The position numbers were made by a program, and so were the translations under genes. A stretch of 64,000 bases of DNA from Peronospora farinosa. Its lineage: Eukaryota > Oomycota > Peronosporomycetes > Peronosporales > Peronosporaceae. Below the pieces are notes generated by a model. That model was not told where the DNA came from. It did no database searches and saw only the letters and a list, made by a program, of their open reading frames with translations. The stretch covers positions 1-64,000 of the forward strand of contig CANTFK010000799.1 of assembly GCA_947646735.1 (NCBI GenBank), given 5' to 3'. Positions 11,993 through 22,300 of the stretch are shown piece by piece (position 1 is the first letter of the stretch; each line of letters opens with the position of its first letter).

Positions 11993-12842
11993 ATGGATTC
12001 ATGGGGTGCGTTCTGTCTCTCGATAATTGTACTTGTTTATATATTAGTTAGTATTTCGTCTTGCATATGTGACGCCATGTTTGTCGTCTTCTAACTTTCT
12101 TTACAAATGTTTATAATTTAATTAGATGACGATGAGTTCGAAGTACCGTCGGTGACGCCTGTAGCGGTTAATTGGGACGATGAGGAGGAGGAGGAAGAAG
12201 CGGAGACGGGAGTGGATGATAAAACGGATGTAGTTGCTACAAAGGGACCACTTAAACCTAAACAGCTCAAGAAAATAAAGCTTAAGGAGATCGAGGAGAA
12301 ACAAAATATGGAGATCGCCCTTACGAAGGCACGGCTTGCAGCGCAAATTGATGAGACTGATGACCAGCGTCGTGCTCGCGAGAAGGCTTCTATTGAGGAG
12401 GCAGACTTTGAGATGGCAATTGATGCGTTTGCTGGTGCTCCGCCCAAGCCGGCGATCGGAGCGACGAATGATACCGACGCTACTATCTCGTCTATGCGGC
12501 TCCTCTCGCTTGCTGACCACGAACACTTGGGTGACGTGGTGTCATCCCGTTTAGCAATGTCTAACTCAAAGTACGCGCTTGAATGCATCAAGGTGATCCT
12601 GACCAAGGCTTCCGTAAACTTGACAGCTGACGACATGAAGGAGATTACAACCATCGTCAACGTTGTTAAGAATGAAAAGATTTTGGCTGCTAAGCCGAAA
12701 GCAAAAAAAGAAGCAGACTGGCAAGCAGGGATACACTAAAGTCGAACGTAGTGTCGGGAATGGTGCTGGCACTGGAGGCAAGGCTTATGCCGGTTACGAG
12801 GACAATTATGACGACTACGAGGACTACGATGACTTTATGTAG
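11993..12842 (+). CDS. EIF3J: Translation initiation factor 3 subunit J, frame broken by one extra A
   Basis: Exon 1 is 13 bp (11993-12005). Exon 2 starts at 12126 after a 120-bp intron, giving the typical start MDSWDDDEFEVP. An acidic N-terminal region, a Lys/Glu helix-rich middle and an acidic aromatic tail are present. As written, the frame stops at 12739 after KKEADWQAGIH. However, the +1 frame from the A7 run at 12703-12709 reads KKKQTGKQGYTKV and ends YEDYDDFM with TAG at 12840-12842. That is the conserved eIF3j C-terminus, which reaches into the 40S decoding centre. Six As instead of seven restores a 242-aa protein. The extra A is most simply a sequencing error or a recent mutation. 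eIF3j is a loosely bound eIF3 subunit controlling mRNA entry and ribosome recycling. Confidence 0.85.
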
Positions 12843-13556
12843 GTGCTAGAAATGCAGTTTTTAAGACTCCGCTCGACCTGAAAGCTAGAGAAAAGGAGGA
12901 ACAAAATGCACGTCAATTACAAGTTTGAAAAGATGTTATGCTCCATTGTTTTTAGGTTTCTAGCCAAATTTACGTCGGCGATATCGCTACTGGATCAGCT
13001 GCTCAAAATAGGTAGACGCACCTCGATGTCGAAGTTTCAAGACGTTCCTAGGCTAAATAACAAAACCCTTTCCTCTATTGTGTTGGTCTCTTTGGCTCCC
13101 GAATCGTTTCAGCTGGTTGAACAGAGCTCTTCCTTGTTCGAGCAAGCACCATTAGTGTCCTGAGATTAATGTTCGTTTTTGTATGGTCCAAGTTGAAGTG
13201 GCACTAAGCTTATCGACCGTCAACGCGAATTTAAATGCCATAATTTCTTTACTTTATGCCAGCTCAAAAACTGATGCCATGGACTAAAGATATCGATGAA
13301 CAATGAGCCAGTTTATACATTGCTACATGTGACCCTTGATGGCCAAGGTCGTCTGTAATGTATCCTAAATGGGCTCGAAACCTCTATAGAATATGGCTAC
13401 ATTTGGTCGTCAAGGTAGCCATAATTAGTGTACCTTTAGTGTAAGCATGTACCGCTGCGGCGTAATTACTACTTTTACGACCAGGTAAAAAACAACACAA
13501 ACAACAACACGTGTAAGATCCTCCCATAATCCAAAAGCTACTTTAAAAAAACCGAG
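12843..13556. other. Intergenic region
   Basis: A short plus frame (12906-13163) lacks motifs and is probably chance. The last 100 bp carry A/C-rich sequence and are the likely promoter and leader of the cyclophilin gene. No repeats or RNA genes were seen. Confidence 0.45.
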
Positions 13557-14252
13557 ATGGTCAAGTGGACATTTTCCCTATTAGTCGTGTGTCTGGCAGC
13601 GCTCGTGCTCTCAGTGCAGGCCGGTGCAACCCCCAAGATCACGAACAAAGTTTACTTTGATGTGACTATCGATGGTGAACCCGCGGGTCGCATCGTCATG
13701 GGTCTGTACGGCAAGACGGTGCCTAAGACGGTGGAGAACTTCCGTGCGCTGTGTACGGGCGAAAAGGGCCTGGGCGAAAGTGGCAAGCCTCTGCACTTTA
13801 AGGACAGCATTTTTCACCGCATTATCCCCAACTTTATGTTGCAGGGCGGCGACTTTACCCAATTTAACGGCATGGGCGGCGAGAGTATCTACGGCGAAAA
13901 GTTTGATGACGAGAACTTTAAACTGTACGACCATTGAGTTATCGATATTGGGAGGTCCTTTTTGACTGTATTGAACTTGTATTCTGTTGACTTATGCAGG
14001 AAACACGCTGGCAAGGGGACGCTCAGCATGGCCAACGCGGGCTCCAACACTAACGGCAGTCAGTTCTTTATTTGTACGGTCAAGACCTCGTGGCTGGATG
14101 GCCGTCACGTTGTCTTCGGTCGCGTCGTGGAGGGAATGGACGTGGTGGACGCTATTGAGGCTGTGGGTTCTCCCAGCGGTACCCCTAGCAAGAAGGTGGT
14201 CATCGTAGACAGCGGTGAGCTGGACATGGACGCTGCTGTCGCGGAAGAGTAG
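13557..14252 (+). CDS. Secretory-pathway cyclophilin (peptidyl-prolyl cis-trans isomerase, CypB-like)
   Basis: Exons 13557-13924 and 14000-14252 are joined by a 75-bp phase-2 intron, giving 206 aa. Splicing restores the family sequence FKLKHAGKG. Residues 1-22 form a signal peptide ([15 protein letters not shown]). The isomerase domain is complete, with catalytic Arg in [16 protein letters not shown], the active-site segment NGSQFFI and the cyclosporin-contact Trp in [12 protein letters not shown]. It should catalyse proline isomerisation during folding in the secretory pathway. The C-terminus ends VAEE with no KDEL/HDEL-type signal, so retention in the ER is not assured and secretion is possible. 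Confidence 0.93.
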
Positions 14253-14549
14253 CTTCACTACGCAGACTTACATTGCTATGACACTTATTTGTGTCATTAA
14301 ATGTAATAAATGCGACAAACATCTTAGTCTTACGCCTAAAAGCAGCCATTTTAAGCATAAACAGCGCAGAATTGTCACGAAATTGAGCTCTAATTTTTTG
14401 ATCACAAGATTAAATTTGTCATTATTTCCGTGAATTTTGCTATTAAATTGGCCTTTACAACAAAGCAGTTTCAAAAATTGTTTAGTTGTAAGCAGATCAA
14501 ATGACCGGGGGCAGACTTTCACCACAAGCGTGGCTCACTGTACGCATTC
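14253..14549. other. Convergent 3' spacer
   Basis: AT-rich 297-bp spacer between the cyclophilin on plus and the aldehyde dehydrogenase on minus. Only the two 3' regions are expected. Confidence 0.5.
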
Positions 14550-16094
14550 TTAGACAAAGTACTTGGCAATGATCGCAACTATTGCAAGTATTGCAGCGAC
14601 GCCAAACGACGTTAGCAACCGCATGTGAAATCGGGTGTATGGGTACGTGACAATGCCCAGGATGCGCTCCTTTGCAGGCGTATATGGAGGATAACGCTGT
14701 GGAAGGTCCAATAGACCGTTCTTGTAAAGAACCGTCTTGTTGTGCGAGAAGGCCTCGAAGCCGTAGTGACCATGGTAAGCTCCCATGCCAGAGTTGCCTA
14801 CACCTCCAAAAGGTACGCTTGGGTTCAATAGTTGCATCATCACATCATTCAAAACCATGCTGCCGGCCGATGTTTCATTCACTACGCGCTCCTTGTTCTT
14901 GCAATTGGAGCTGAAGTGGTATAGCGCAAGCGGTTTTTCCCGCGCCGTGACAAAGTTAATGGGCTCATCCAAATCACCAGTGCCGTAGTAATAGATCGGC
15001 AATAGCGGACCAAAAATCTCTTCACTCATTGAAGCGCTACTCAAAAACAAGTTGAGCTCTGTGCGGAAATTCAATAGTGTTGGTGAAATAAAACGCTGCT
15101 TGTCGTCGGTCTCACCACCGTGCGTCACATATTTGCGGTCTTTCTCCAGAATGCGCACCACGCGGTCGTACATGCGTTTGTTAATGACACGGCCATAGCT
15201 ATCTGACTCCTTCACATCCTCTCCGCCGTACTGTGCCGCCATTTCCTTTTCCAGAAGTTTAACAAACTGATCTCCCACTTTGGTGTCCACCAGCAGATAA
15301 TCCGGACGAACACAAGTTTGTCCAGCATTAACGAAAGCCCCCCATGCAATACGCTTTGCAGCCAACTCAAGATCAGCTGTACTGTCAACGATACAAGGAG
15401 ATTTACCTCCGAGCTCCAGTACCGTCGGCGTCAAGTGCTGCGCTGCAGCCTGAGCCACAATTTTGCCCAAAAAGTTACCACCCGTGGCGAAAATAAGGTC
15501 GAAGCGTTCTTGCAACATCTTCTTTGTCTCCTCCACTCCTCCGTATACCACACGCACGTAGCGTTTGTCCATGTACTTGTCAAACAATTGAATCAATACA
15601 TTGTTCAAGTACCGTGTCGTATCGTCTCCTGGTAGTCTCACGATGACACAGTTACCCGCTCCTAAAGCTGCTACCAATGGCATTAGCAGGAGGTACACTG
15701 GGTAGTTCCACGTACCAATGATACACACAACACCTAAAGGTTCGGGTCGAACATAGAACAATCCTGGAAGATTAGTGACATTAGTAGATTTACGTTTCGG
15801 CTTCGCCCATTCGTCCACGTAGTCGAGAAAATCCTGGATCTCGGACTTCAGTTGCCATATCTCCGTAGCTAAAAGTTCCATCGGATGTTTATGTAGATCT
15901 TTCCACACGGCCTCCGTAATAATCGCCTCATTCTCGTTCACGAGACGCTGGAGCGCTTTCAGCAGAGACTTGCGTGTCTGTAGGTCCTTCGTGGCGCCTG
16001 TGGCATAGCTAGCGTTGAGAGTCTTGATGTCGGTATGTGTGTCTTGTTTGGACACGTCGGGCAGTGGTGGGACATCCGTGGTGACGTTGTACAT
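14550..16094 (-). CDS. Fatty aldehyde dehydrogenase (ALDH3 family) with C-terminal membrane tail
   Basis: Single exon, 514 aa, close to the usual length of ALDH3A2-type enzymes. Landmarks are the cofactor-site segment IGTWNYP (about 126-132), the general-base Glu227 in LELGGK, and the nucleophile Cys261 in AGQTC. The EEIFGPLLPI and PFGGVGNSGMG motifs are also intact. The usual TGS in the dinucleotide loop is TGG here. The last about 22 residues (LLTSFGVAAILAIVAIIA) form a tail anchor followed by KYFV, as in microsomal and peroxisomal isoforms. It oxidises long-chain aldehydes to fatty acids with NAD, detoxifying products of lipid and sphingolipid turnover on the ER or peroxisome surface. Confidence 0.93.
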   Translation of the reverse strand: MYNVTTDVPPLPDVSKQDTHTDIKTLNASYATGATKDLQTRKSLLKALQRLVNENEAIITEAVWKDLHKHPMELLATEIWQLKSEIQDFLDYVDEWAKPKRKSTNVTNLPGLFYVRPEPLGVVCIIGTWNYPVYLLLMPLVAALGAGNCVIVRLPGDDTTRYLNNVLIQLFDKYMDKRYVRVVYGGVEETKKMLQERFDLIFATGGNFLGKIVAQAAAQHLTPTVLELGGKSPCIVDSTADLELAAKRIAWGAFVNAGQTCVRPDYLLVDTKVGDQFVKLLEKEMAAQYGGEDVKESDSYGRVINKRMYDRVVRILEKDRKYVTHGGETDDKQRFISPTLLNFRTELNLFLSSASMSEEIFGPLLPIYYYGTGDLDEPINFVTAREKPLALYHFSSNCKNKERVVNETSAGSMVLNDVMMQLLNPSVPFGGVGNSGMGAYHGHYGFEAFSHNKTVLYKNGLLDLPQRYPPYTPAKERILGIVTYPYTRFHMRLLTSFGVAAILAIVAIIAKYFV

Positions 16095-17056
16095 GTCGAT
16101 ATATCGTCCAAGAACTGGTTCTATTCTGCAGTGTGGGCGGATCGGATAGTGACACGTTAAATTATGGGCACTGCGTTTTGCGTATACGTATAGACTTCAG
16201 GTTCAGTTATACCGTGTCATATTGTGCTCTTAAGCGCTCTGTGGTGGCTTCGAAAGGACTAATTAAGAGACAATTAATCCATTCGGCAACGTCTTTGTTT
16301 TCTTGCAAGCCTGTGGTCGGCAAAGTAGACGTATATGCTATCAATCAACCCAGACGACCAACCTTCGGGCAAGATTTGCATCAGTAGAGCGACATTGACT
16401 ATCATACACTATGTCAATAACTCCGCTTATCATCTTGTTGCAGATTAGCAGTAACGCTTGCCTAATTTTGACGTCTTGTATGCTCGAAGTGTTCTGTGTT
16501 TAGAAAGTTGCTGCGTTTGTTTCTTATCGTATTACTCCCCAGTGGTGAGCGAATTATTGTCTGCGAGTAGCAGTCCACAATCAACATTTGATACCTGCTT
16601 CAAGTACATAACGCTATCAGCGTAAAGCGCATTGTTTTTTTTGGCTGCCAACTGAACCTTGCTGCATTCCAGTAAAACACCACCAAAAGCATTTTCCTTC
16701 TACATGTTATACTATTTGTCCGTGCGCCATGACGTTGAGCGGCAGGCCGACCTGACACGATTAAAATAGCGTCCATTAGACGAGGCAATAAAAACTCCGT
16801 CGACATGACGGTCTGCTTTGATTAATCCCAACGTTGCCGATCTTTCGCGATCGCATCATCGGCTTTTAGGCTCTTCCTAACTTTATACGCACTACCACAG
16901 CCATTAGCTCAGTTCCATCGTACTACTGCGCAGAATCAAGCGAGATCACTCTAACCTATGACAGCGTATCACTTTTACATTGTACAGATTAGGTGGCTAG
17001 GTAGTAAGAACCCCGTTTGAATCATTAAATTACGTCACCGACACGATCATGACATC
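16095..17056. other. Intergenic region, no supported gene
   Basis: Several short overlapping frames (for example 16133-16387 plus and 16600-16806 minus) have no motifs. I see no repeat or RNA gene here. The first part is presumably the promoter of the aldehyde dehydrogenase. Confidence 0.45.
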
Positions 17057-17571
17057 TCACGATCGCAGTTTTGCGCTAACTATCTCCAAATTAAGCACTA
17101 CATTTTCGTAGCTTTTAGAGAGACTGTACAGCAAACAGATCACCACGTCCTCATCCTCCCTTTTGGCGCCGATTTGGCTCAGAGCTGATTTGAGGACCTC
17201 GTTGCAATGATGTAACACGTTACCGCCTTCCCTTCCCCCCCCCCCGCCACTTTCATGCTGAATAGCTGGCGCTTTAAAAAATGTGCGTTGCCTTCTGGGA
17301 CCCACTGTATAGTGCTTTGACACGCGCCCACGCAACACAAGCTTCCTCGCAGTCATAAATTACATGATGATAGTCCGCGTCCATCTGCAAGAGCATTAGA
17401 TCGAACACAACATTGTTCGCCTTGACAAAGTCTTCCATGGCGTGCAAGTTCGCAAATGTCAGCGTTGTTTTGCAGATCACTACATGCCATGCCGATTTGG
17501 TCAGGAACACGCCAAGCATGTTGCAGCTCCAAATCGCGTACTTGTGTTAGAGTAAGCTTACTACATGTCAA
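17057..17571 (-). mobile_element. Relic of a Ty1/copia-type gag gene
   Basis: Three overlapping minus-strand frames (17571-17353, 17519-17274, 17356-17057) together resemble a copia gag (UBN2-type) region. The pieces include a segment like [13 protein letters not shown], then [38 protein letters not shown] and [20 protein letters not shown]. Frameshifts and an 11-base C run (17235-17245) interrupt it, and no protease, integrase or RT lies next to it. It is a decayed fragment. Confidence 0.6.
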
Positions 17572-17591
17572 TCATATAGTAAGCTTACTCT
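17549..17591. repeat. Perfect 15-bp inverted repeat, each arm itself palindromic
   Basis: AGAGTAAGCTTACTA at 17549-17563 and its exact reverse complement at 17577-17591 are separated by 13 bases. Each arm contains the 12-bp palindrome AGTAAGCTTACT. It sits between the copia relic and the eIF4B-like gene, about 280 bp upstream of that start. It could be a terminal structure of a lost element or a dyad binding site. Confidence 0.75.
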
Positions 17592-17872
17592 GTTTACTAA
17601 ATGTAAGTCTTTCATAATCAATCTACTCGTTTAATCGACTCTTAGTCATAATAAAAATCTTAGCCTTGTACTTTCGATCGAACTAGAACCCCTCAATAGT
17701 GTCGCATCTTTTCTAAAGTTTAATACTAAATCCAGGGTGATCTTTGAAGTGGTGGGGTTAGTGTGGTCTACGTAACCGCTCCACCGACCACTCTTTTTTC
17801 TCCCTCTGATCCTTTGACGTCATATTCCATTAGCACAGTCTCAATATTTCCATACAGTAAGTAATAAAAAAG
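17592..17872. other. Upstream region of the eIF4B-like gene
   Basis: AT-rich sequence before ATG 17873. A TGACGTCA palindrome at about 17815-17822 is a CRE-like site. No other feature is seen. Confidence 0.35.
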
Positions 17873-19159
17873 ATGGTTCGTGGCAAAAAGATTGGACTTG
17901 GTGAGTTTTTAGGTGATCAGGCAGCTGCCTACATTCCTGAAGCGGCATTACCTTCTGGTCCACGTGCACGTGCCGACGATGACGATGGAAATTATCGTGG
18001 AGGCCGTGGCGGCGACCGTTTTAGTGGCGACCGGTACGGAGATCGCGAGCAGACGCGCAGTGATCAATCGGATCAATGGCGAGGCGATCGTGGTGGACGT
18101 GGAGGAGGAAATGATCGGTTTGGTCGCAACGAAGAAAGCAGCGGTGGCGCTTGGCGTGGCGGCGGTGGCGGCGGTGGCCCATCACGTTATGATCGTCCAT
18201 CACGTGACGATTTTCAAGCTGAGGAGCGGCCGGCACATATGAGACTGAACTTGGCACGTCGTGGTGAAGGCTCAAGTGATGTACGAAACAATAGCGGTGG
18301 TGACAAGTGGTCGGGTGCCTTTGCCGGCCGCTCTGGACGTGACGACCGGGCTGGTGACCGCTCGGGTGACCGCTTTGGGGACCGCTTTGGACGTAATGAT
18401 CGGGGAGGTGGCGACCGGTTTGAGAGTGGAGGCCGCGCGACTGGACGCTTTGCTCACGGTGGAACTGACGTTTCGTCGTCGTTTTCGAACATGCGGGTGA
18501 GTGCTCAGCAGCAAGAACAGACGCCAGAGCCAGAGATGTCGGACAAGAAGGTACGTGCCCAGCAGAAGCGTGAGGAGCGCAAGAAGAAAGCTGAGGAAGA
18601 GAGGGTCGCTGCTGAAGAGGCCAAACGTGTGGCTGCTGAGGAGAAAAGGGAAGCAGAGGAGGCTGCGGCCAAAAAAGCTGAAATCGACCGGGAGACTATG
18701 AAGCAGGTACTCGATAGTGGCAAGAAGGGCGAGGAACTGGCGGCAGTTGCTAAGGACCTTTTCGCTAAGAACGGACGTCCGTGTGGCGCTGTGCTTTTCG
18801 AGACTGTGACGGCGGCTGCAGAGGACGTTGCCAAGTCGAGCGCTAACTGGATCGCCATGCCCGCGTATGGTGAATTGCTGAAACTCGGTATGGAGGAGTC
18901 AGACAAGAAGGACCAAATGGAAGCGTTGTACGCCTTGCAGGTTTTCTTGAACAAGCATGACTTACCCAAAGGTCTGCTTGAGAAGTGTTTCATGGCCTTG
19001 TACAGTCTGGATATCATTGACGAATCGGGATTCTTCGAATACAAGTACGACGTGGACGGAGACGTTCCTGGTCGTATGAAGGCTATTGTCCAGACATCGG
19101 CGTGGCTTATGTGGCTTGAGACGCCTGAAGTGGAGAGCGACAAGGACGACGAAGAATAG
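17873..19159 (+). CDS. eIF4B-like RGG protein with C-terminal W2 domain
   Basis: Single exon, 428 aa. The N-terminus (RGKKIGLGEFLGD) and the RLNLARRG segment near residue 125 resemble eIF4B, whose N-terminus uses a similar LxEFL motif. Residues 40-200 are repeated Gly/Arg/Asp blocks (RGG and DRxGDR), suited to RNA binding. Residues 220-270 are a Lys/Glu/Ala-rich charged helix. Residues about 280-428 form an all-helical domain ending in WLMWLETPEVESDKDDEE. That aromatic-acidic end is typical of W2 (eIF5C/MI5) domains of eIF4G, eIF5 and eIF2B-epsilon. A role in mRNA recruitment to the 40S subunit is likely. Whether the order eIF4B-like plus W2 is normal for oomycetes or unusual, I cannot tell from sequence alone. 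Confidence 0.7.
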   Translation: MVRGKKIGLGEFLGDQAAAYIPEAALPSGPRARADDDDGNYRGGRGGDRFSGDRYGDREQTRSDQSDQWRGDRGGRGGGNDRFGRNEESSGGAWRGGGGGGGPSRYDRPSRDDFQAEERPAHMRLNLARRGEGSSDVRNNSGGDKWSGAFAGRSGRDDRAGDRSGDRFGDRFGRNDRGGGDRFESGGRATGRFAHGGTDVSSSFSNMRVSAQQQEQTPEPEMSDKKVRAQQKREERKKKAEEERVAAEEAKRVAAEEKREAEEAAAKKAEIDRETMKQVLDSGKKGEELAAVAKDLFAKNGRPCGAVLFETVTAAAEDVAKSSANWIAMPAYGELLKLGMEESDKKDQMEALYALQVFLNKHDLPKGLLEKCFMALYSLDIIDESGFFEYKYDVDGDVPGRMKAIVQTSAWLMWLETPEVESDKDDEE

Positions 19160-19331
19160 ATTTCATATGCGTGTTTAAGAAGAGTATGAACGGGCGTGGC
19201 AATGAAGCTCTTATGATACTTGGTTTATATACCCGAGATGACTGCCCTCATGCTGCATTGATCCCCATGTGGACATGTGTGTTTACGATACAACTTCAAA
19301 TAAAACGTGCATTATACCATACATCCTCTAG

Positions 19332-22300
19332 CTAACTATCCCGCGCCGTGACGGACGTCACCATATCCTGAATCGTGGACATAGGCGGCCGGTATATCTC
19401 AGGTAGCAACTTCCGTTGCAATGAGTTGAACGAGTACTTGAAGCGACCGACATTCTTCTTGGCAATATGGATGCGCGTACCAAACTCACGCATTAAATTG
19501 GCCACTTCCTTTACTTCTTCAAGCGGTCCGTACTCGGTAGCGCTCCCGGATTCAATCTCTTGCAGCACATGGCGTTTCCGTTGAACCAAAAGCCTAGCCT
19601 GTTCAAGTGTCGTGCTCATTGCCGTTCGATCTTTGCCGGACTTGCAATATGTGACCCGGCCACCATTGAGACTTCGCACTGCGTCGGCGGCATGCAGCAA
19701 AATGCACGTATTTTTGGAAGCAGAGTTTTCACTCTCCACACTTGCGCGCAAGTTACGCAATATCTCGTCGGGGTGAGAGCCTACACTCACCTCGGACATC
19801 CCAATGCCACACATTTCAGTTAGGCGATTGTAATACTCCGAAATGGTGCAGAAGCTGGTACTGTTAATCTTACGCTGAATTGATACTCCCGAATGTCCCA
19901 CCATGTTCGCCAAACTCTGCATCTCGTTAATGCCTTGCGTAAATAACACTGCCGTGACGCTAATTAATCCACCGAGCCTCAACCTTTTCGGGAGTATCGA
20001 AAACTGAATCGAAGGGATTGAGACTTTAATTATGTAACCCATGCCGTCTTGCTTCTCAACCACCACTTCCATGTCAGCCCCCTCGCATAGCTGGAATGAA
20101 AACGACTCTAAACATTTGATGGCAACCCAAGCATCAGAAATCATATACAATTCCTTTCCGTGCGACGAGATGAGACTTTCCCATCCGATCAAAAAACCAG
20201 CCTTCGCCATTTGATCCAGCACCTTTTCATTCCGCTCCTGGAGGCATAAATCTAGCTCCGCCATGAAGCAGGTGACAAGACTACTCACAGATTGGGACAC
20301 AGCGACGCTCTTTCTCAGATAGTATTCAGCCCGCAGCATTTCCAGTCGACACAAAATCTGGACAGCATAATGCATGGATGTTGTTGGGTCAACACTATCT
20401 GCTAGCTCAGTACGGAGGGAAGGATATTTTGCATATACAGCACTCTTCTCGTCGCTCTTCTTCTGATTTCGCTGCCGAAAATTCTTCCTTTTCGCAAACC
20501 GACTATTTGACAGCGCTCTCGCTCGAGCTGTTGCGGCTTTACGAGCCATTATCGAATACTTCGAGGCTTTCTTATTTAGTACAGGTTTAGTAGGGATTGT
20601 AGAGGCATCTGTAGAGATACTTAAGTCACTCGACCCAGATGCATCTAAAGGATTCACCTCATCCAAAGGAACACCGCTGTCACTGTTACGAACGTCGTCT
20701 TCGGTTTCCACCTCGCTTTCATCTTCGAATGGAGGGTAGGAAAAGTCGAATGAATCTTCCGGAATACACAAATTGCTCTCACTATCCGCGCCAACCATTA
20801 GTTGCGGGGCACTTTTTTCCAGAATAGATTCAAATTTATGTAGCTCAAGCTCCATTTCTCGCAAACCGCAATTACTTAGCCCCATTGCGTGTGCAGTCGG
20901 AGCACCGCAAGTTACAGTTGCATGTGTCTCTGGACCCATCATGCATTCTTGTATCGGCGATGAATCACGAGAAACAAAATGTGCACCACTGTGTTCCAAA
21001 CTGAGCAGATCTTCAGTTGCTGTTTGTAGACCAATTTGTGTGTGCAGTCCAGACTGAGAACCGAAGTGACGGAATATGCGCAAATATGATACATGCAGAT
21101 TCGTCGGAATGCCTTGAATATCGGCACGCTTCTTGTGCAAACTGGACTTAAAAGTCTTCTTCTCTTCAACCAAATGTTCACTAGATCGAATCATATCAGT
21201 GACCTCAGCCACCTGTTTACGAAGAGTTAGTACATGTGGATATAAAAAGCTCAGAGGGATTTCGCTCTCAATAATACCATCGCCTGGTGGAGGCGAGCAG
21301 TCTGCAACTCGCCTGTATCTTCTCACAAGAGCTGAAGACGGATCTGGAGCCATGGCCAATAGGTCGTCGTTCGGAGGCTCGAGCGGATTTGCCAGTAGAA
21401 TATTAATACGAAGTTGAATCTGCCCGAATATCTCATCGGTTGAAGGTGAGCGGACATCAAACCAGTCGACTAGAGTGAGCGATGTCACGATTTGGCGTGA
21501 TTTCACCTCATGATCACCACTTGTGTTGTCTTTAGTACCGTCGTCGTCGTCAAATACCGTTTCCTCTTCTACTACCATTGCGTCCCGAAGACTTTGCAAC
21601 GGAATCATCACTTCACCAATTAGATCGTTTTCTATGCCACTCATGTAACCATAATGCTCGTTGAATACTTGGAAACGCAACCATCCTGTAAGTGGCTGGT
21701 CAGGCACGCTTGATCGATAAAATACAAATTGCTTCAACGCGTTTATCGGAGACACAACCACGCGGCTCCTCATTGTCCTCGACACGTGGTACTTAGTGTT
21801 CGGCTTGCCATGTGGGCATTTAGTGGCAGCAAACTTATTTGTTGACCACACGGGATTTGGCGTGTCATACTCAGTATTCGTTTTTCCTACGGTGTACTCA
21901 TGGTTTCCATACACACCATCTTCAAACTTAACCACAACGAAAGAATGGACACTGCTTATAGTTTCCCCTCCTGCGTCTGCCGTATCAGGATCAGTACTGC
22001 CAACCGAGGATGATCTGCTGTTCCTTCCCCACTTTCCAGATTTCATCCGATTAACAAATCCCTCTCGACCTCCAGCCATTCCTATTGAAAAAGAAGTACG
22101 TGACGATCGTGCATTCGATTCTGTCATCATTTCAGTATCAGTCATCGCACTTGCCGCTGCTGCAGCGACACTAGCACGTGATCTTATCGTTAATTCACGT
22201 CCGCATACAACTTGCACCCGGAAGACGTCATGTCCAAAATCAAGCGCTTCCGCGTCGTTATCAAAGTAGCGGTTTTTCTTGCGATTGTAATTGTAACGAC

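Noticed and set aside
12118..12660. Minus-strand frame of 180 codons
   Set aside because: Ser/Ala-rich shadow of the eIF3j coding strand, with no motif.
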